A DNA stretch of 64,000 nucleotides from an uncultured Anaerolineae bacterium (GCA_905479495.1 CAJQMR010000003.1:1-64000), one strand, 5' to 3'. Shown: positions 25,827 to 34,770, counted from the stretch's first letter. Notes: generated by a model not told the origin, from the letters alone. Program-made: numbers and translations.

Positions 25827-27116
25827 ATGGCTACACAATTTTCTGTTAACGACAATATATCCTGGAAAACGCGCTTCTTTACTATCTGGGGAGGACAGGC
25901 GCTCTCCATTATTGGCAGCCAACTGGTGCAGTTTGCGCTGATTTGGTACCTGACGATTCAAACAGGTTCGGCAACGGTGTTGGCAACCGCTTCGCTGGTT
26001 GGGTTACTGCCCAATGTGATACTCGGCCCCTTCATCGGCACACTGGTTGACCGCTGGGATCGCCGCCGCATTATGCTGGTTTCTGACACCGTTATCGCCT
26101 TGGCGACCATTGGGCTGGCGGTTTTGTTTGCCCTGGATCTGGTTGCAGTCTGGCATATCTATGTCGCGTTGTTCGTTCGAGCCTTATTTGAATCGTTCCA
26201 CAGCAATGCGATGACGGCTTCAACGTCGCTGATGGTGCCGGTTGAGCATCTGACCCGTGTTCAAGGCATCAACCAGATGCTCAATGGCGGTCTCAATGTC
26301 ATTTCGGCGCCGTTGGGGGCGCTGCTGCTCAGCGTGCTGTCGATGCAGGGCATTCTGGCAATTGATGTCGTCTCCGCCCTGTTCGCCATCGTGCCGCTGT
26401 TATTTGTTTCCATTCCCCAACCAGAACGACACAGCGCCAGCCCTGAGGCTGAGGGACAGGAAACCGTCTGGCAGGGTGTTAAAGCTGGACTGCGTTATGT
26501 GCTTGGCTGGCCAGGTCTGCTGATTGTCGGCCTGATGACCATCGGCATTAACTTCACGATCATCCCCGCTTTTTCATTGATGCCGCTGCTGGTGAAGGAA
26601 TATTTCGGTGGCAGCGCCATCCATCTCGGTTGGGTGGAGTCCGCGATGGGCATCGGTATGTTTGTGGGCGGTGGCGTATTGGGGGCGTGGGGCGGTTTTA
26701 AGCGCAATATCGTGACATCCATGCTGGGCTTGATGGGCCTGGGCGTTGGTACGCTGGTTTTGGCAATGGCACCTGCGACCGCGCTCTGGTTGGCAATCTT
26801 TGGCGCCCTGCTGGTGGGCATCATGATGACAATGACGATGGGGCCATTCTACGCCATGATTCAGACAATTGTAGAACCTGATAAGCAGGCGCGGATATTG
26901 TCGCTGTTGAGTAGTGTGGGGACGGCGATGGTACCCATCGGGCTGCTGGTCGCCGGGCCGGTAGCTGACCAGTTTTCTATTCAGGTTTGGTTTTTGTTTG
27001 CCGGGCTGCTCTGCATTGTCATGGCTGTGAGCGGGTTGTTTATCCCGGCGGTGATGCAAATCGAATCACAAGGCAGGATCATATCGGGTGATGTTGCAGA
27101 AGGTTTGGCATCATGA
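25827..27116 (+). CDS. MFS transporter (EntS/MefA-like)
   Basis: 429 residues from the ATG at 25827, chosen because AAGGAAGG lies nine bases upstream; an in-frame ATG 33 bases earlier lacks one. Twelve hydrophobic segments are visible, with the MFS signature DRWDRRRIMLVSD between helices 2 and 3. It resembles the DHA3-type family of macrolide or siderophore exporters. It is downstream of the ABC exporter and overlaps the next small gene by four bases (ATGA), so all belong to one transport cluster. The substrate is unknown. Confidence 0.88.
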   Translation: MATQFSVNDNISWKTRFFTIWGGQALSIIGSQLVQFALIWYLTIQTGSATVLATASLVGLLPNVILGPFIGTLVDRWDRRRIMLVSDTVIALATIGLAVLFALDLVAVWHIYVALFVRALFESFHSNAMTASTSLMVPVEHLTRVQGINQMLNGGLNVISAPLGALLLSVLSMQGILAIDVVSALFAIVPLLFVSIPQPERHSASPEAEGQETVWQGVKAGLRYVLGWPGLLIVGLMTIGINFTIIPAFSLMPLLVKEYFGGSAIHLGWVESAMGIGMFVGGGVLGAWGGFKRNIVTSMLGLMGLGVGTLVLAMAPATALWLAIFGALLVGIMMTMTMGPFYAMIQTIVEPDKQARILSLLSSVGTAMVPIGLLVAGPVADQFSIQVWFLFAGLLCIVMAVSGLFIPAVMQIESQGRIISGDVAEGLAS

Positions 27117-27349
27117 GTACAAATGCTTGTTATCATGTTGTGGTAAACGGCCGTCTCGATGAACGCTGGTTAGGTTGGTTTGAAGGTCACACGGTTGATT
27201 ATCACGCCAATGGAACCACATTGATCATGCTGACAGATGTCGATCAGCCTGCCTTGTTCGGTGTACTCAACCGGATACGCGATCTGGGCTTAGAACTGAT
27301 TACGGTTCAGAAAGATGATTTACGATTCACTTTTGGAAATGGACACTGA
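27113..27349 (+). CDS. Small conserved protein of unknown function
   Basis: 78 residues, soluble, with an alpha/beta pattern: HVVVNGRLDERWLGWFEG, then TTLIMLTDVDQPALFGVL and LGLELITVQ. This word pattern recalls a widespread small-protein family in Actinobacteria and Chloroflexota whose function I do not know. The start overlaps the MFS stop (ATGA), so the two are coupled. The last codons and the stop lie inside the 123-bp dispersed repeat that begins at 27327, so the natural C-terminus may have been altered by the repeat's insertion. Confidence 0.7.
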   Translation: MSTNACYHVVVNGRLDERWLGWFEGHTVDYHANGTTLIMLTDVDQPALFGVLNRIRDLGLELITVQKDDLRFTFGNGH

Positions 27350-27449
27350 TGAACACTGGTTTACACAGATAAAAAAGAAAAATCAGTGTCTATCTGTGTT
27401 AATCTGTGTCCTATTTTTCTTTTCTCGCTCAAACTGATATGTGGCTAGA
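27327..27449. repeat. 123-bp dispersed repeat, copy 1
   Basis: Matches 51995-52117 over the same length with about seven differences by eye. It contains ACACTGATGAACACTGG, TTTACACAGAT, ATCAGTGT and AATCTGTGTCC, which can fold into an imperfect hairpin, and ends CTCGCTCAAACTGATAT then GTGGCTAGA. The copy overlaps the end of the small gene at 27113-27349. Confidence 0.9.
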
Positions 27450-27456
27450 CGATGAA

Positions 27457-27546
27457 TTACCGAATAAATAAACGCAAAATCGGTAATCCAACCATCAAAA
27501 CAAGCAAAAAAATGATAAAGAGCGTATACAATCGTTTATGCTTCAT
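27457..27546 (-). CDS. Possible 29-residue single-helix membrane peptide
   Basis: A minus-strand reading frame of 29 codons starts MKHKRLYTLF, continues as a hydrophobic helix (IIFLLVLMVGLPILR) and ends LFIR. GGGAG lies nine bases before the ATG. Positive residues at both ends of a lone helix suit a small inner-membrane protein. It lies 79 bases downstream of the DHA2 transporter on the same strand, so it could be a small accessory peptide. No homology is known to me, so chance is possible. Confidence 0.4.
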   Translation of the reverse strand: MKHKRLYTLFIIFLLVLMVGLPILRLFIR

Positions 27547-27625
27547 AATGTCAAAACTCCCGTTTCCTTACTTAAATTTCTAGAATGGCAAAAGAAAATA
27601 GGGCACATCATGCAGGCTGAAACTT

Positions 27626-29431
27626 TTACCAGGCAGGCGGATCGCTGGAAGGGAACGATTCAAGCCCTGCTTCGTCTACAACATCGCTAACATCAATGGT
27701 TTCTTCAGGCAGAGGAAGCACCACAGCCGGTTTGGCTGGTGTCTCCTCCACATGAGGATTGGGCAGCATGAGGGCGCTCAGCGTGCCCAGGGCCACAAAG
27801 AAGGTGGCGACCCAGCCCACGTTTTTAACGGCCGTTGCATTGGCGCTCTTAAAAATAGTGGTAATTTCCTGACCCAGTGCCGCCTGATCGACCGAACCGT
27901 TCTGACCGTTAGTGCCGCCTGGCGCACCGCTAGATGGCATGAGCGACTGCAAAGAATCTTGGCCAAACGCGCTGGATGAAGTGTCAAGTTTTTGAATGAT
28001 TTGCTGGCGAACGGCCGTATAAGCCGGATTCGAAGCCAAAAGCTGGCTGTTTTCCAGGCCTGCTGTAGCCGACTGAAGCAGCGTGGTAGCCAAAACGGTG
28101 CCCACAATGGCAATGCCCAGGGACGACCCAACACGGCGAACGGTGCTGCTGCCCGCCGAAGCCACACCGGACTTCGCTACCGGCACGTCGGCCAGCACGA
28201 TATTGTTAATCTGCGACGTGGCCAACCCAATGCCCACACCATAAAGCAGCAGCGGCAGCCGCAGCCCAGCCGCCGTCAAATCGACGCTGATACTGCTGCT
28301 GAGCCAGAACAGAGCGGCCGTTTCCAACACCATCCCCGACAGCACAACCGGTTTGGCACCTATACGGTCAACCAGTCGCCCCCCAATAGGCGCGGTAAAA
28401 AAGGCCCCCAGCGCCAACGGCAAAATGGCCAGACCGGTTTGCCAGGCGGTGAGCCCTTGAATGCTTTGCAAAAAGAGGGAGAGGGCAAAAATGAGGCTGA
28501 ACTCGCCCAGGGTAATGATGGCCAGCGTGACCAAACCAAAGCGGTAGCTACGGTATTGGAACAGGGTGAACTCAAACAGCGGCTCCTGCCCCTGCTGTTC
28601 CAGGTGGCGTTCATACCAAATGAACAGGATTAGCAGCAAACCGCCACCAATCAGGGAGAAGGGGATGACGGAGAAGTTGGCAAAGGGCCAGGCCAGGCCA
28701 AACAGAGAAAACGTCTCTTTAGTTTGCCACCAACCGTACGTTTGGCCATCAATCAGGCCAAAGATAATGCCGCCCAGACCCAAACCGCCCAGCAGCGCGC
28801 CAGGCACGTCCAGATGACCAGAAGCGCCTTCTTTGCGCGATTCAGAGACAACCAGCAGCGCCCCAACAACAGCCAGAATGATGATGGGAATATTGATGTA
28901 AAAACCCCAGCGCCAGGTAGCATTGGTCACGACCCAGCCACCCAGCAGCGGCCCCAGGGCAGCAGCGATACCCGCCGTCATGCCCCAGATGCCAAAGGCA
29001 ATACCGCGCTCTTTACCGATAAAGGTGCTATTGACGATGGCCAGCGCGGTGGGGAAAAGCATGGCGGCACCCACGGCTTGTAGCACCCGCATCCCAATAA
29101 GCATCTGGATAGAAACGGCCGTTCCCGACAACATCGACCCCGCGCCAAACACCAGCAATCCGGCCACAAAGAGACGGCGACGGCCGTAAATATCCCCCAG
29201 CTTGCCCCACAAAATAAGCGTCATGGCAAAAATGAGGGAGTAGATGGAGTTGACCCACTCCACATCAGCCAGCGTAGCGTTTAAATCCGTTTGGATGCTG
29301 GGGATGGCTACATTCACAATCGTGCCATCCATAATGACCAGCAGCAGACTGAGCGCTAGCACAATGAGCGCCCACCAGCGCCGCTCGTCTCGTTTTTCTA
29401 CGTGTGTTGTCGTTGCGGTTGCCAAATGCAT
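27626..29431 (-). CDS. DHA2-family multidrug MFS transporter (EmrB/QacA type, 14 helices)
   Basis: 601 residues. Fourteen hydrophobic segments; motif A variant GKLGDIYGRRRLFVAG after helix 2, motif D1-like DGTIVNVAIPSIQ in helix 1, and motif C-like GPLLGGWVV in helix 5 mark a proton-driven drug exporter. A long periplasmic loop (about 475-540) is rich in Ser/Gly/Gln, and the last 45 residues are acidic and cytosolic. AAGGAAT upstream supports the ATG at 29431. It lies 26 bases downstream of the ferritin gene on the same strand. Substrates are unknown. Confidence 0.92.
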   Translation of the reverse strand: MHLATATTTHVEKRDERRWWALIVLALSLLLVIMDGTIVNVAIPSIQTDLNATLADVEWVNSIYSLIFAMTLILWGKLGDIYGRRRLFVAGLLVFGAGSMLSGTAVSIQMLIGMRVLQAVGAAMLFPTALAIVNSTFIGKERGIAFGIWGMTAGIAAALGPLLGGWVVTNATWRWGFYINIPIIILAVVGALLVVSESRKEGASGHLDVPGALLGGLGLGGIIFGLIDGQTYGWWQTKETFSLFGLAWPFANFSVIPFSLIGGGLLLILFIWYERHLEQQGQEPLFEFTLFQYRSYRFGLVTLAIITLGEFSLIFALSLFLQSIQGLTAWQTGLAILPLALGAFFTAPIGGRLVDRIGAKPVVLSGMVLETAALFWLSSSISVDLTAAGLRLPLLLYGVGIGLATSQINNIVLADVPVAKSGVASAGSSTVRRVGSSLGIAIVGTVLATTLLQSATAGLENSQLLASNPAYTAVRQQIIQKLDTSSSAFGQDSLQSLMPSSGAPGGTNGQNGSVDQAALGQEITTIFKSANATAVKNVGWVATFFVALGTLSALMLPNPHVEETPAKPAVVLPLPEETIDVSDVVDEAGLESFPSSDPPAW

Positions 29432-29457
29432 AAGGGATTCCTTCTTTCAGGTAGGGA

Positions 29458-30009
29458 TTATTGAACGGCCGTTCCCGCTTGTTCTGCTGCCAAACCCAAA
29501 GGATTGCGTGCCAGGTAATCTTCGACCCACAACAGGTTATCGCCCGCGCGGCGCGTAATGTTGAGCAAGGTCTTCATCGTCGAAACTTCTTCAAGCTGTT
29601 CTGTCACAAACCAGCGCAGAAAATCTTGGGCAATGTGATCTTTTTCCTCAATGGCTAAATCCATGAGGGCGTTGATCTGCCCGGTGACGCGGATTTCATT
29701 TTGCAGGGCCAGGTGTACGGCCGTTTCCGCCGAGTCAAACGTAAATTCAGGCTTCTTCACGGCCGGAATCTCCACCGTGCCGCTGGCATCTACCAGGTAA
29801 TGCAGGAACTTCATGGCGTGCATATCTTCATCCTGCGCTTGCTGGTAAAAGAAAGTGGATAATTGCGGCAAATCACCCTCATCAAAGTAGGCGGCGATAT
29901 TGAGATATTGCAGTTTGGCCTGAAACTCGCTGCCAATTTGCTGGTTAATCGCATTTTCCAGTTCCTTGCTCACCAGGGATACGTTTTCATTATCGTTTAT
30001 TGTTGACAT
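29458..30009 (-). CDS. Ferritin-like iron storage protein
   Basis: 183 residues from the ATG at 30009, chosen for GGAGGT six bases upstream; the frame extends four codons further. Non-heme ferritin four-helix bundle: conserved positions include LENAINQQIGSEFQAKLQYLN (E in helix A), DEDMHAMKF (E/H pair in helix B), LQNEIRVTGQI (helix C) and FVTEQLEEVSTM (helix D), which together form the ferroxidase centre. It would oxidise and store iron in the cytosol. A 10-residue tail after the last helix (AAEQAGTAVQ) is partly encoded by an ACGGCCGT copy. The preceding 5' region has a terminator of the next operon. Confidence 0.93.
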   Translation of the reverse strand: MSTINDNENVSLVSKELENAINQQIGSEFQAKLQYLNIAAYFDEGDLPQLSTFFYQQAQDEDMHAMKFLHYLVDASGTVEIPAVKKPEFTFDSAETAVHLALQNEIRVTGQINALMDLAIEEKDHIAQDFLRWFVTEQLEEVSTMKTLLNITRRAGDNLLWVEDYLARNPLGLAAEQAGTAVQ

Positions 30010-30098
30010 GGATACCTCCATATAAATTTATTTCTTCTTCTACTGTATGCGGTTTACACGTTGAACAAATCGGTGAAATGGCCTGTTTGGCCCTAAAC

Positions 30099-30126
30099 AA
30101 AAAGACCGCTTCTGGGCGGTCTTTTT
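30099..30126 (-). terminator. Rho-independent terminator of the respiratory operon
   Basis: Perfect stem AAAAAGACCGC (30099-30109) / GCGGTCTTTTT (30116-30126). It is symmetrical, so it could work in both directions. On the minus strand it follows the stop of the 1097-residue gene by about 100 bases. Confidence 0.88.
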
Positions 30127-30144
30127 ACGTCATATGTCTTAGTT
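30127..30144. promoter_or_regulatory. ACGTCATnTGTCnTAG motif, copy upstream of ferritin
   Basis: ACGTCATATGTCTTAG resembles ACGTCATTTGTCATAG at about 37955-37970 (upstream of ccoN) and, inverted, CTATGACAAATGACGT at about 42570-42585 (upstream of the general-stress gene). It could be a shared regulatory site; the similarity was found by eye only. Confidence 0.35.
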
Positions 30145-30229
30145 TTAGAGTGGACCATTTTTATTTCGCCACCGTTTGGTTCGAGAACCAGGCAAAACGG
30201 CCCCACTCTTGAAAGGCGCTTCGATTGTG

Positions 30230-33200
30230 TTAATCGCCAACTGAGGCTTGCGGTGCGGGTGTGAGGGATGAAACGGCCGTTTGCACCGGCTTTTTCTCTA
30301 TCTGAATTGTCTTCAAATAGCCCCAGAACATGATCGAAACCCCGATGCTCATGGCAATGTACAGGTACTGCTGATGCCCAAACCGGGTCAGGCTGCCCCC
30401 GGCGGCCACCGCCAATGCGCCTCCGGCAATTAACAGCAGACCAATCATGCGGGAACGCATCATACGCTTACGCCAGAACACCCAGGCAGACCACAAGGCA
30501 CCACCCACCAGCACCAGCGTGCCCACGCTGTTCACCGCAATGGTGATCACCGTCAGTGCCGCTGGTTTTTCCAGCGCATGCCAACCATCTGCGGCAAGTA
30601 TGGACATATCTACAGACGACTGACTCACGATGCCGATGGCCACGCCAGAAACCAGCAGCATGAGCCACAGCCCCACATTTTGCAGCCGTGGCGACCGGAC
30701 CACCACCAGCCAGGTGCCCAAACCAAGCCAGCCCACCACCAATGACGCACCAAACACATAATAAAGTTTTGCCAGGAAAGGTGACCAGCCAACCATATCG
30801 CCCCACACCTGGCTGCCCGCCGCGACGGCAAACATGGCAAAAGCCAGCGTCCAGGCAGCTTCCTGCGGCCGTATTTTTTGTCGCATCCGGTTCAACATCA
30901 GCAAAGCCATCGCCCCGCTAATGAGCGCCGAGCTTAACGGCAGCAGATTTAGCCAGCCAGGGGAACTGTTTGTGGCGGCAACAGGTTCAGCCACAGCGGC
31001 TGCGGTAGCCTCTATCGAAGGAACCAACGGCGGCAGCGCGGCAACTGTCGGGTCTACGCGAAAATAGTAATATTCGCGTCCAGCAAACATGCCGCCAGTC
31101 GGAATATCCAGCATGTATTCTCCGGCGGCTAGCGGTTCCGTAGACGACAGCTCCATCTGACGCTGGAATTCTGTTTCACGCGCTTGAAGGGAAATTGGCT
31201 CAATGAGGTCATCATCCACCAGCCGGTATAAGAAATAGCGCTTAGGTTGATCCAGCCCTTTTTGGCTGATGGTCACATTTTGCAATTGCGCTGGATTGAT
31301 TATCGGAGATTCAGCGGGAAAATCATCGACTGGGAAGCTCCAGGGGAACAGCTTCAAGACACCTGATTCTGTGCCGTCGCTGAGGGCCAAATAGGCACCA
31401 TTGGCGCGGTCAGGCAGGTCTTCCATCAGCTTGTGTTCCGGCAGGCCTGTAGGAATGCCGCTCAGCAGCGGGGCCAGGGGAATGCTAAACAGTGCCAGCA
31501 GCATAATGCCAACACCAACGGCCGTTCCCTTGGGAATACGCATTTTTGGTTTGGCATCAACCGGTTTGGCGCGTGGATAGCGACGGTGCAGGTGGACAGC
31601 CAGCGCCGTGCAGCTGAGCAGCGCGGAGACCGGCAGCCAGACCAGCAGCACGGGCCAGCCCCATTGGGACAGCACCGTGTCGGTAAATGGGGAGAATAGC
31701 ATGGGCAGCAGCGCCCAAGACACAGCTGGACCAGCCAGCAGCAGGGCCACCGCTGGCAGCGCCTGCCCGGCGTAGAGCCAACCAATACCTGGCCAACCAA
31801 ACAAGCCACCCACAAATTCCATCCCCAGCACGCCAATGCGGGGCATACGCTTCAGCCGTTCCGGCATCGGGCCAGAGAAGCGGGTAGGCATCTGATGCAT
31901 TTCGCTGGATAGTTCGGCCCGATAGGCGGTGGTGACACGGTAAACGGCCGTGCCAAACGCCGCAAAACCAATGAACAAGGGAACGGCCGTTGCCAACAGC
32001 AGCGTTGGTGCCACCCAACCTAACTTAGCCGCCGCTTCCACACTGCCCAGCCCCTGATTCATCCAATAAAACCGAATCAAACCAGTGGTAAGTGTGACGA
32101 CATAGTAAGCCGCAATGCCGCTGGCAATGCCTAGCAAACTGCGCCGCCGCAGCCGTTGGTCGGCCGCTTGCCCCACCAGCTTCGGCAGCAAAAAGTAAAC
32201 CACACCGATCAAAGCCAGCAGCACCCCACCAATCATGTTGAGTTGGGCATGAATATTCGGCACTTCCTCCGGCGTGGTCAGGATGTGTGCTGTAGCCGGG
32301 ATAACTTGCAGCATTCCCTGAAAAGTTCCCACAACCAGCGCCAGGCTGGAGACCAACCAGAAACTGGCTGGTGTGGCTTCTCTAATTTGCTGCACCAATG
32401 TGCGCAGATTCAACTGCCGCCACAGCGTAATGAAATACACCCAGAACCCGGCCAGCATTAATGAACCAGCCACCGCCAATATCAGGCGCAAGTTTGCCCC
32501 AAAAAAGCGCGACAAAGCGGGCGACTGAATGCCACCGTACCCATTCACCTGGCCACCTAACACCAATCCCAACAGTAAAAAGGCCAGATAAAAAACCAGC
32601 GATCCCGGCACCATCGTCCAGAAAAGACGGTTTGCCATTTTCTCATTGGTTTGGCGGTTAGCCATCCGAGGGCCAAAGTAGATCAGAAAACCTGCCAGGG
32701 AAACCATCATACCGGTAACCAGGTTCACATGGGCATGGCTAATTGGATCAACATATTGGCCAAATTTACCGGCATAGTGAATCCAATCTGCGTTGGCGGG
32801 CAAAACTTGCATCACACCCTGAACCGTGCCCACAAACAGCGCACCAGCAGAGACGACAGCAAATTTTGTCAGGTAGCCATAGGGCTTCTGCTTTACATAA
32901 CGACCCGCCCAGGCGGTTAAAAAGACGTTGAGCACGTAGGTCCAGTAACCTACACCCATGATGCTGGAGGTGATGCGCGTAGGCACCCGATGCCAGGCAC
33001 CTACCGCTTCTTTGGCTGCCATGTAGTCGATACCGTGCCGTACCATATTGCCTTCTACCAACCCCAGCACCAGCCAGGACAGGTAAAAGCCAAAAACGCC
33101 AATGAGCGTAAACCAAAAGGAGGCACTGGCCAGCGCCGTACTGTACAGCGGCCGATTTACAAACCGAGGCAGCACATACCAGGTGATACCCGTCAGCAAC

Positions 33201-33523
33201 ACCGTACCGCCACCTACAATAATAATGTGCGAATTGCTGAGATCGCGGAACAGGTGACCACCATAGCCAGCCTGCCACAGCCACTGCCAGAAGCCGGGAA
33301 TACTTTTGACGATGATGTGCAGGCTGCCAATGAGCAGCGCCAGGGCCGCCGCCAAGAAGTAGCGAGGAATCTGGTTGTCATAGGCGGTAATTTCGGCCGT
33401 ACTGTATTCTTGTTTGCGCGGCACTTGCGCAGCAGGCACCAGCCATAAGACTGTGCCAATAATGGCTGCTGCGCCAACCAGCATGAGCAACAAGTCGTTT
33501 GCCGTCCATTCCAATAAAAACAT
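30230..33523 (-). CDS. Giant heme-copper-oxidase-like membrane protein lacking an evident CuB site
   Basis: 1097 residues with more than 20 hydrophobic segments. The first 560 resemble oxidase subunit I: LSNSHIIIVGGGT (H99) matches the low-spin heme helix of the CcoN encoded upstream, and PISHAHVNLVTG (H263, H265) matches its AHAHLALLG helix. Where CcoN has GVGHHHLLQTP, this protein has GTVQGVMQVLP (231-242), so the CuB histidines seem replaced. The block recurs at 399-445 (GTFQGMLQVIP, NIHAQLNMIGG), an internal repeat. The rest has a GWPGIGWLYAG helix pair, an extracytoplasmic domain (about 690-860) and C-terminal helices. It may carry hemes and move electrons, or be structural; a reductase role looks unlikely. 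It is last in the operon, with AGGAG before the ATG. Confidence 0.75.
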   Translation of the reverse strand: MFLLEWTANDLLLMLVGAAAIIGTVLWLVPAAQVPRKQEYSTAEITAYDNQIPRYFLAAALALLIGSLHIIVKSIPGFWQWLWQAGYGGHLFRDLSNSHIIIVGGGTVLLTGITWYVLPRFVNRPLYSTALASASFWFTLIGVFGFYLSWLVLGLVEGNMVRHGIDYMAAKEAVGAWHRVPTRITSSIMGVGYWTYVLNVFLTAWAGRYVKQKPYGYLTKFAVVSAGALFVGTVQGVMQVLPANADWIHYAGKFGQYVDPISHAHVNLVTGMMVSLAGFLIYFGPRMANRQTNEKMANRLFWTMVPGSLVFYLAFLLLGLVLGGQVNGYGGIQSPALSRFFGANLRLILAVAGSLMLAGFWVYFITLWRQLNLRTLVQQIREATPASFWLVSSLALVVGTFQGMLQVIPATAHILTTPEEVPNIHAQLNMIGGVLLALIGVVYFLLPKLVGQAADQRLRRRSLLGIASGIAAYYVVTLTTGLIRFYWMNQGLGSVEAAAKLGWVAPTLLLATAVPLFIGFAAFGTAVYRVTTAYRAELSSEMHQMPTRFSGPMPERLKRMPRIGVLGMEFVGGLFGWPGIGWLYAGQALPAVALLLAGPAVSWALLPMLFSPFTDTVLSQWGWPVLLVWLPVSALLSCTALAVHLHRRYPRAKPVDAKPKMRIPKGTAVGVGIMLLALFSIPLAPLLSGIPTGLPEHKLMEDLPDRANGAYLALSDGTESGVLKLFPWSFPVDDFPAESPIINPAQLQNVTISQKGLDQPKRYFLYRLVDDDLIEPISLQARETEFQRQMELSSTEPLAAGEYMLDIPTGGMFAGREYYYFRVDPTVAALPPLVPSIEATAAAVAEPVAATNSSPGWLNLLPLSSALISGAMALLMLNRMRQKIRPQEAAWTLAFAMFAVAAGSQVWGDMVGWSPFLAKLYYVFGASLVVGWLGLGTWLVVVRSPRLQNVGLWLMLLVSGVAIGIVSQSSVDMSILAADGWHALEKPAALTVITIAVNSVGTLVLVGGALWSAWVFWRKRMMRSRMIGLLLIAGGALAVAAGGSLTRFGHQQYLYIAMSIGVSIMFWGYLKTIQIEKKPVQTAVSSLTPAPQASVGD

Positions 33524-33559
33524 GGGCTTTCTCCTAATGTTAATCGGTACTCACGCCGC

Positions 33560-33766
33560 TCAGCGTATACCAGGTTCTAAAAAGTAAACGATGCCCATCC
33601 AGACAAGATAGGTAGCAATCATGAGGATGAGGACAAGCCAATCGCGCACTTGGGCAGATTTGCTCCATCGGTCATCATCTCGTTCCAGGTGTGTGTCTGG
33701 GTGCTCTTCCGACCAGATTTCTCTTGGGGACGGTGTCTCATTTGTTTCATCAGTTGGTGTTGTCAT
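33560..33766 (-). CDS. Small single-helix membrane subunit of the oxidase operon
   Basis: 68 residues from the ATG at 33766 (AAGGAG upstream; an in-frame ATG seven codons earlier lacks one). A polar, acidic N-terminus (SPREIWSEEHPDTHLERDDD) is followed by one helix, WLVLILMIATYLVWMGIVYFL. Size and layout fit a small CcoQ/CcoH-like accessory subunit that stabilises the complex (inference). It lies between an ABM-like gene and the 1097-residue gene. Confidence 0.7.
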   Translation of the reverse strand: MTTPTDETNETPSPREIWSEEHPDTHLERDDDRWSKSAQVRDWLVLILMIATYLVWMGIVYFLEPGIR

Positions 33767-33787
33767 CAGGTGCTCCTTTGCCAACAA

Positions 33788-34096
33788 TCAGGCAATTTCT
33801 TCGTACAGATCAACCGTTAAGGACCGGGGTGGCGGCTCAATGGCTCGTAAAATCGAGTCCACCGTCACGCCTTGTTTCAGCCATAAGGCCAACTGTTCCG
33901 GGTAATCCCAGTTGGTCACCGCAATCAATTTGACATGGTTATCCTCTTTATCGCGTGCCCAGAAGTCAAAGCGCTGCCAACCAGGTAAAGATTGCAGGTG
34001 GGATTTCAGCGAAAGCAGGGAAAAGTATGTTTCATCCCAGGACTCGCGAGGCACCTCGGCCGTAACGACTTGTGAATAGGCAACAACAGAACTCAT
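33788..34096 (-). CDS. ABM-like small soluble protein in the oxidase operon
   Basis: 102 residues, no membrane helix. The pattern SVVAYSQVVTAEVPRESWDE, LQSLPGWQRFDFWARDKED and HVKLIAVTNWDYPEQLALW suits the ferredoxin-like antibiotic-biosynthesis-monooxygenase/heme-degrading fold. Its presence in a cytochrome oxidase operon suggests heme handling or assembly, but no catalytic residues can be assigned. It starts 12 bases after the upstream subunit gene's stop. Confidence 0.6.
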   Translation of the reverse strand: MSSVVAYSQVVTAEVPRESWDETYFSLLSLKSHLQSLPGWQRFDFWARDKEDNHVKLIAVTNWDYPEQLALWLKQGVTVDSILRAIEPPPRSLTVDLYEEIA

Positions 34097-34108
34097 AACG
34101 TACGCTCC

Positions 34109-34459
34109 TTAGTAGATTTGACCGTGCAGCAGGTCCATAACCGTGAGAATAACCAGCCAGATAAACATGCCGATGAAGAAGATGGTCAAAAAAGTACCAA
34201 TGGGGCCATTGCTTTCTTCAATGTAGCCGTTGTATGACTCAACCGGGTATGGTTCTTTGTTTTCACGCGTGCCGCGCTGCCAGCGTGTGTAGGCATAGAA
34301 GAAAGCAGCCAGGGCAAATATCCAGAGAGCAACCCAGAGCAATGTATCCCAGTGAATGTAATATTTTTGGGTAATCTGGTTGAGATAATGGTTATACAGA
34401 TAGTTGTAATAGTCGCGAATAATTTCGCCGGTATGACCGGTTGGCACATCAGGATTCAT
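34109..34459 (-). CDS. Two-helix membrane subunit of the oxidase operon
   Basis: 116 residues with two hydrophobic helices (TLLWVALWIFALAAFFYAY and GTFLTIFFIGMFIWLVILTV) separated by a charged loop with EPYPVESYNGYIEESNGPI. The second helix and the loop resemble the N-terminal membrane part of CcoP, but no heme-binding CxxCH is present. The start overlaps the preceding gene's stop (ATGA), indicating coupled translation. Confidence 0.68.
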   Translation of the reverse strand: MNPDVPTGHTGEIIRDYYNYLYNHYLNQITQKYYIHWDTLLWVALWIFALAAFFYAYTRWQRGTRENKEPYPVESYNGYIEESNGPIGTFLTIFFIGMFIWLVILTVMDLLHGQIY

Positions 34460-34758
34460 GTGTCACCTCCTTCGCGCGCCCAGTCGGGCGTGTAGTAATC
34501 TTCTTCCTGAATTTCCAGGATTTGATATTTGGCATCCTCCAAATTGCTGAGCAAACCAGCTTTGAGGAGGAAGATGAAGGCCATAAAGGCCACGCCAGCA
34601 AAGATAGCGAAGGATAAAAACATCCAGTCGGCCATGATCCACTCGCTGCCTTTTGGTGCTTCGTGTAAGAGGGGGGCAGCAAAGGTGGTGTGTGGTGTAA
34701 CGGCCGTTACCCACAACAGCACCAATCCCCACCAAATCTTGCGTACAAAACGTTTCAT
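34456..34758 (-). CDS. CcoS-like small membrane protein
   Basis: 100 residues. An N-terminal signal/anchor (VRKIWWGLVLLWVTAVTP), then a helix (WMFLSFAIFAGVAFMAFIFLL) followed by KAGLLSNLEDAKYQILEIQE. That last element resembles the conserved WALKSGQFDDLE segment of CcoS, the cbb3 oxidase maturation protein. It follows the CcoO/P-like gene by 12 bases and overlaps the next gene by four. Assembly or subunit function is inferred from this resemblance. Confidence 0.65.
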   Translation of the reverse strand: MKRFVRKIWWGLVLLWVTAVTPHTTFAAPLLHEAPKGSEWIMADWMFLSFAIFAGVAFMAFIFLLKAGLLSNLEDAKYQILEIQEEDYYTPDWAREGGDT

Positions 34759-34770
34759 GATCAGTCTCCT

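Noticed and set aside
30230..33523. Assignment of the 1097-residue protein as a nitric oxide reductase or NO dismutase
   Set aside because: The helix that should carry the CuB/FeB histidine pair reads QGV, so neither activity is supported by the visible residues.
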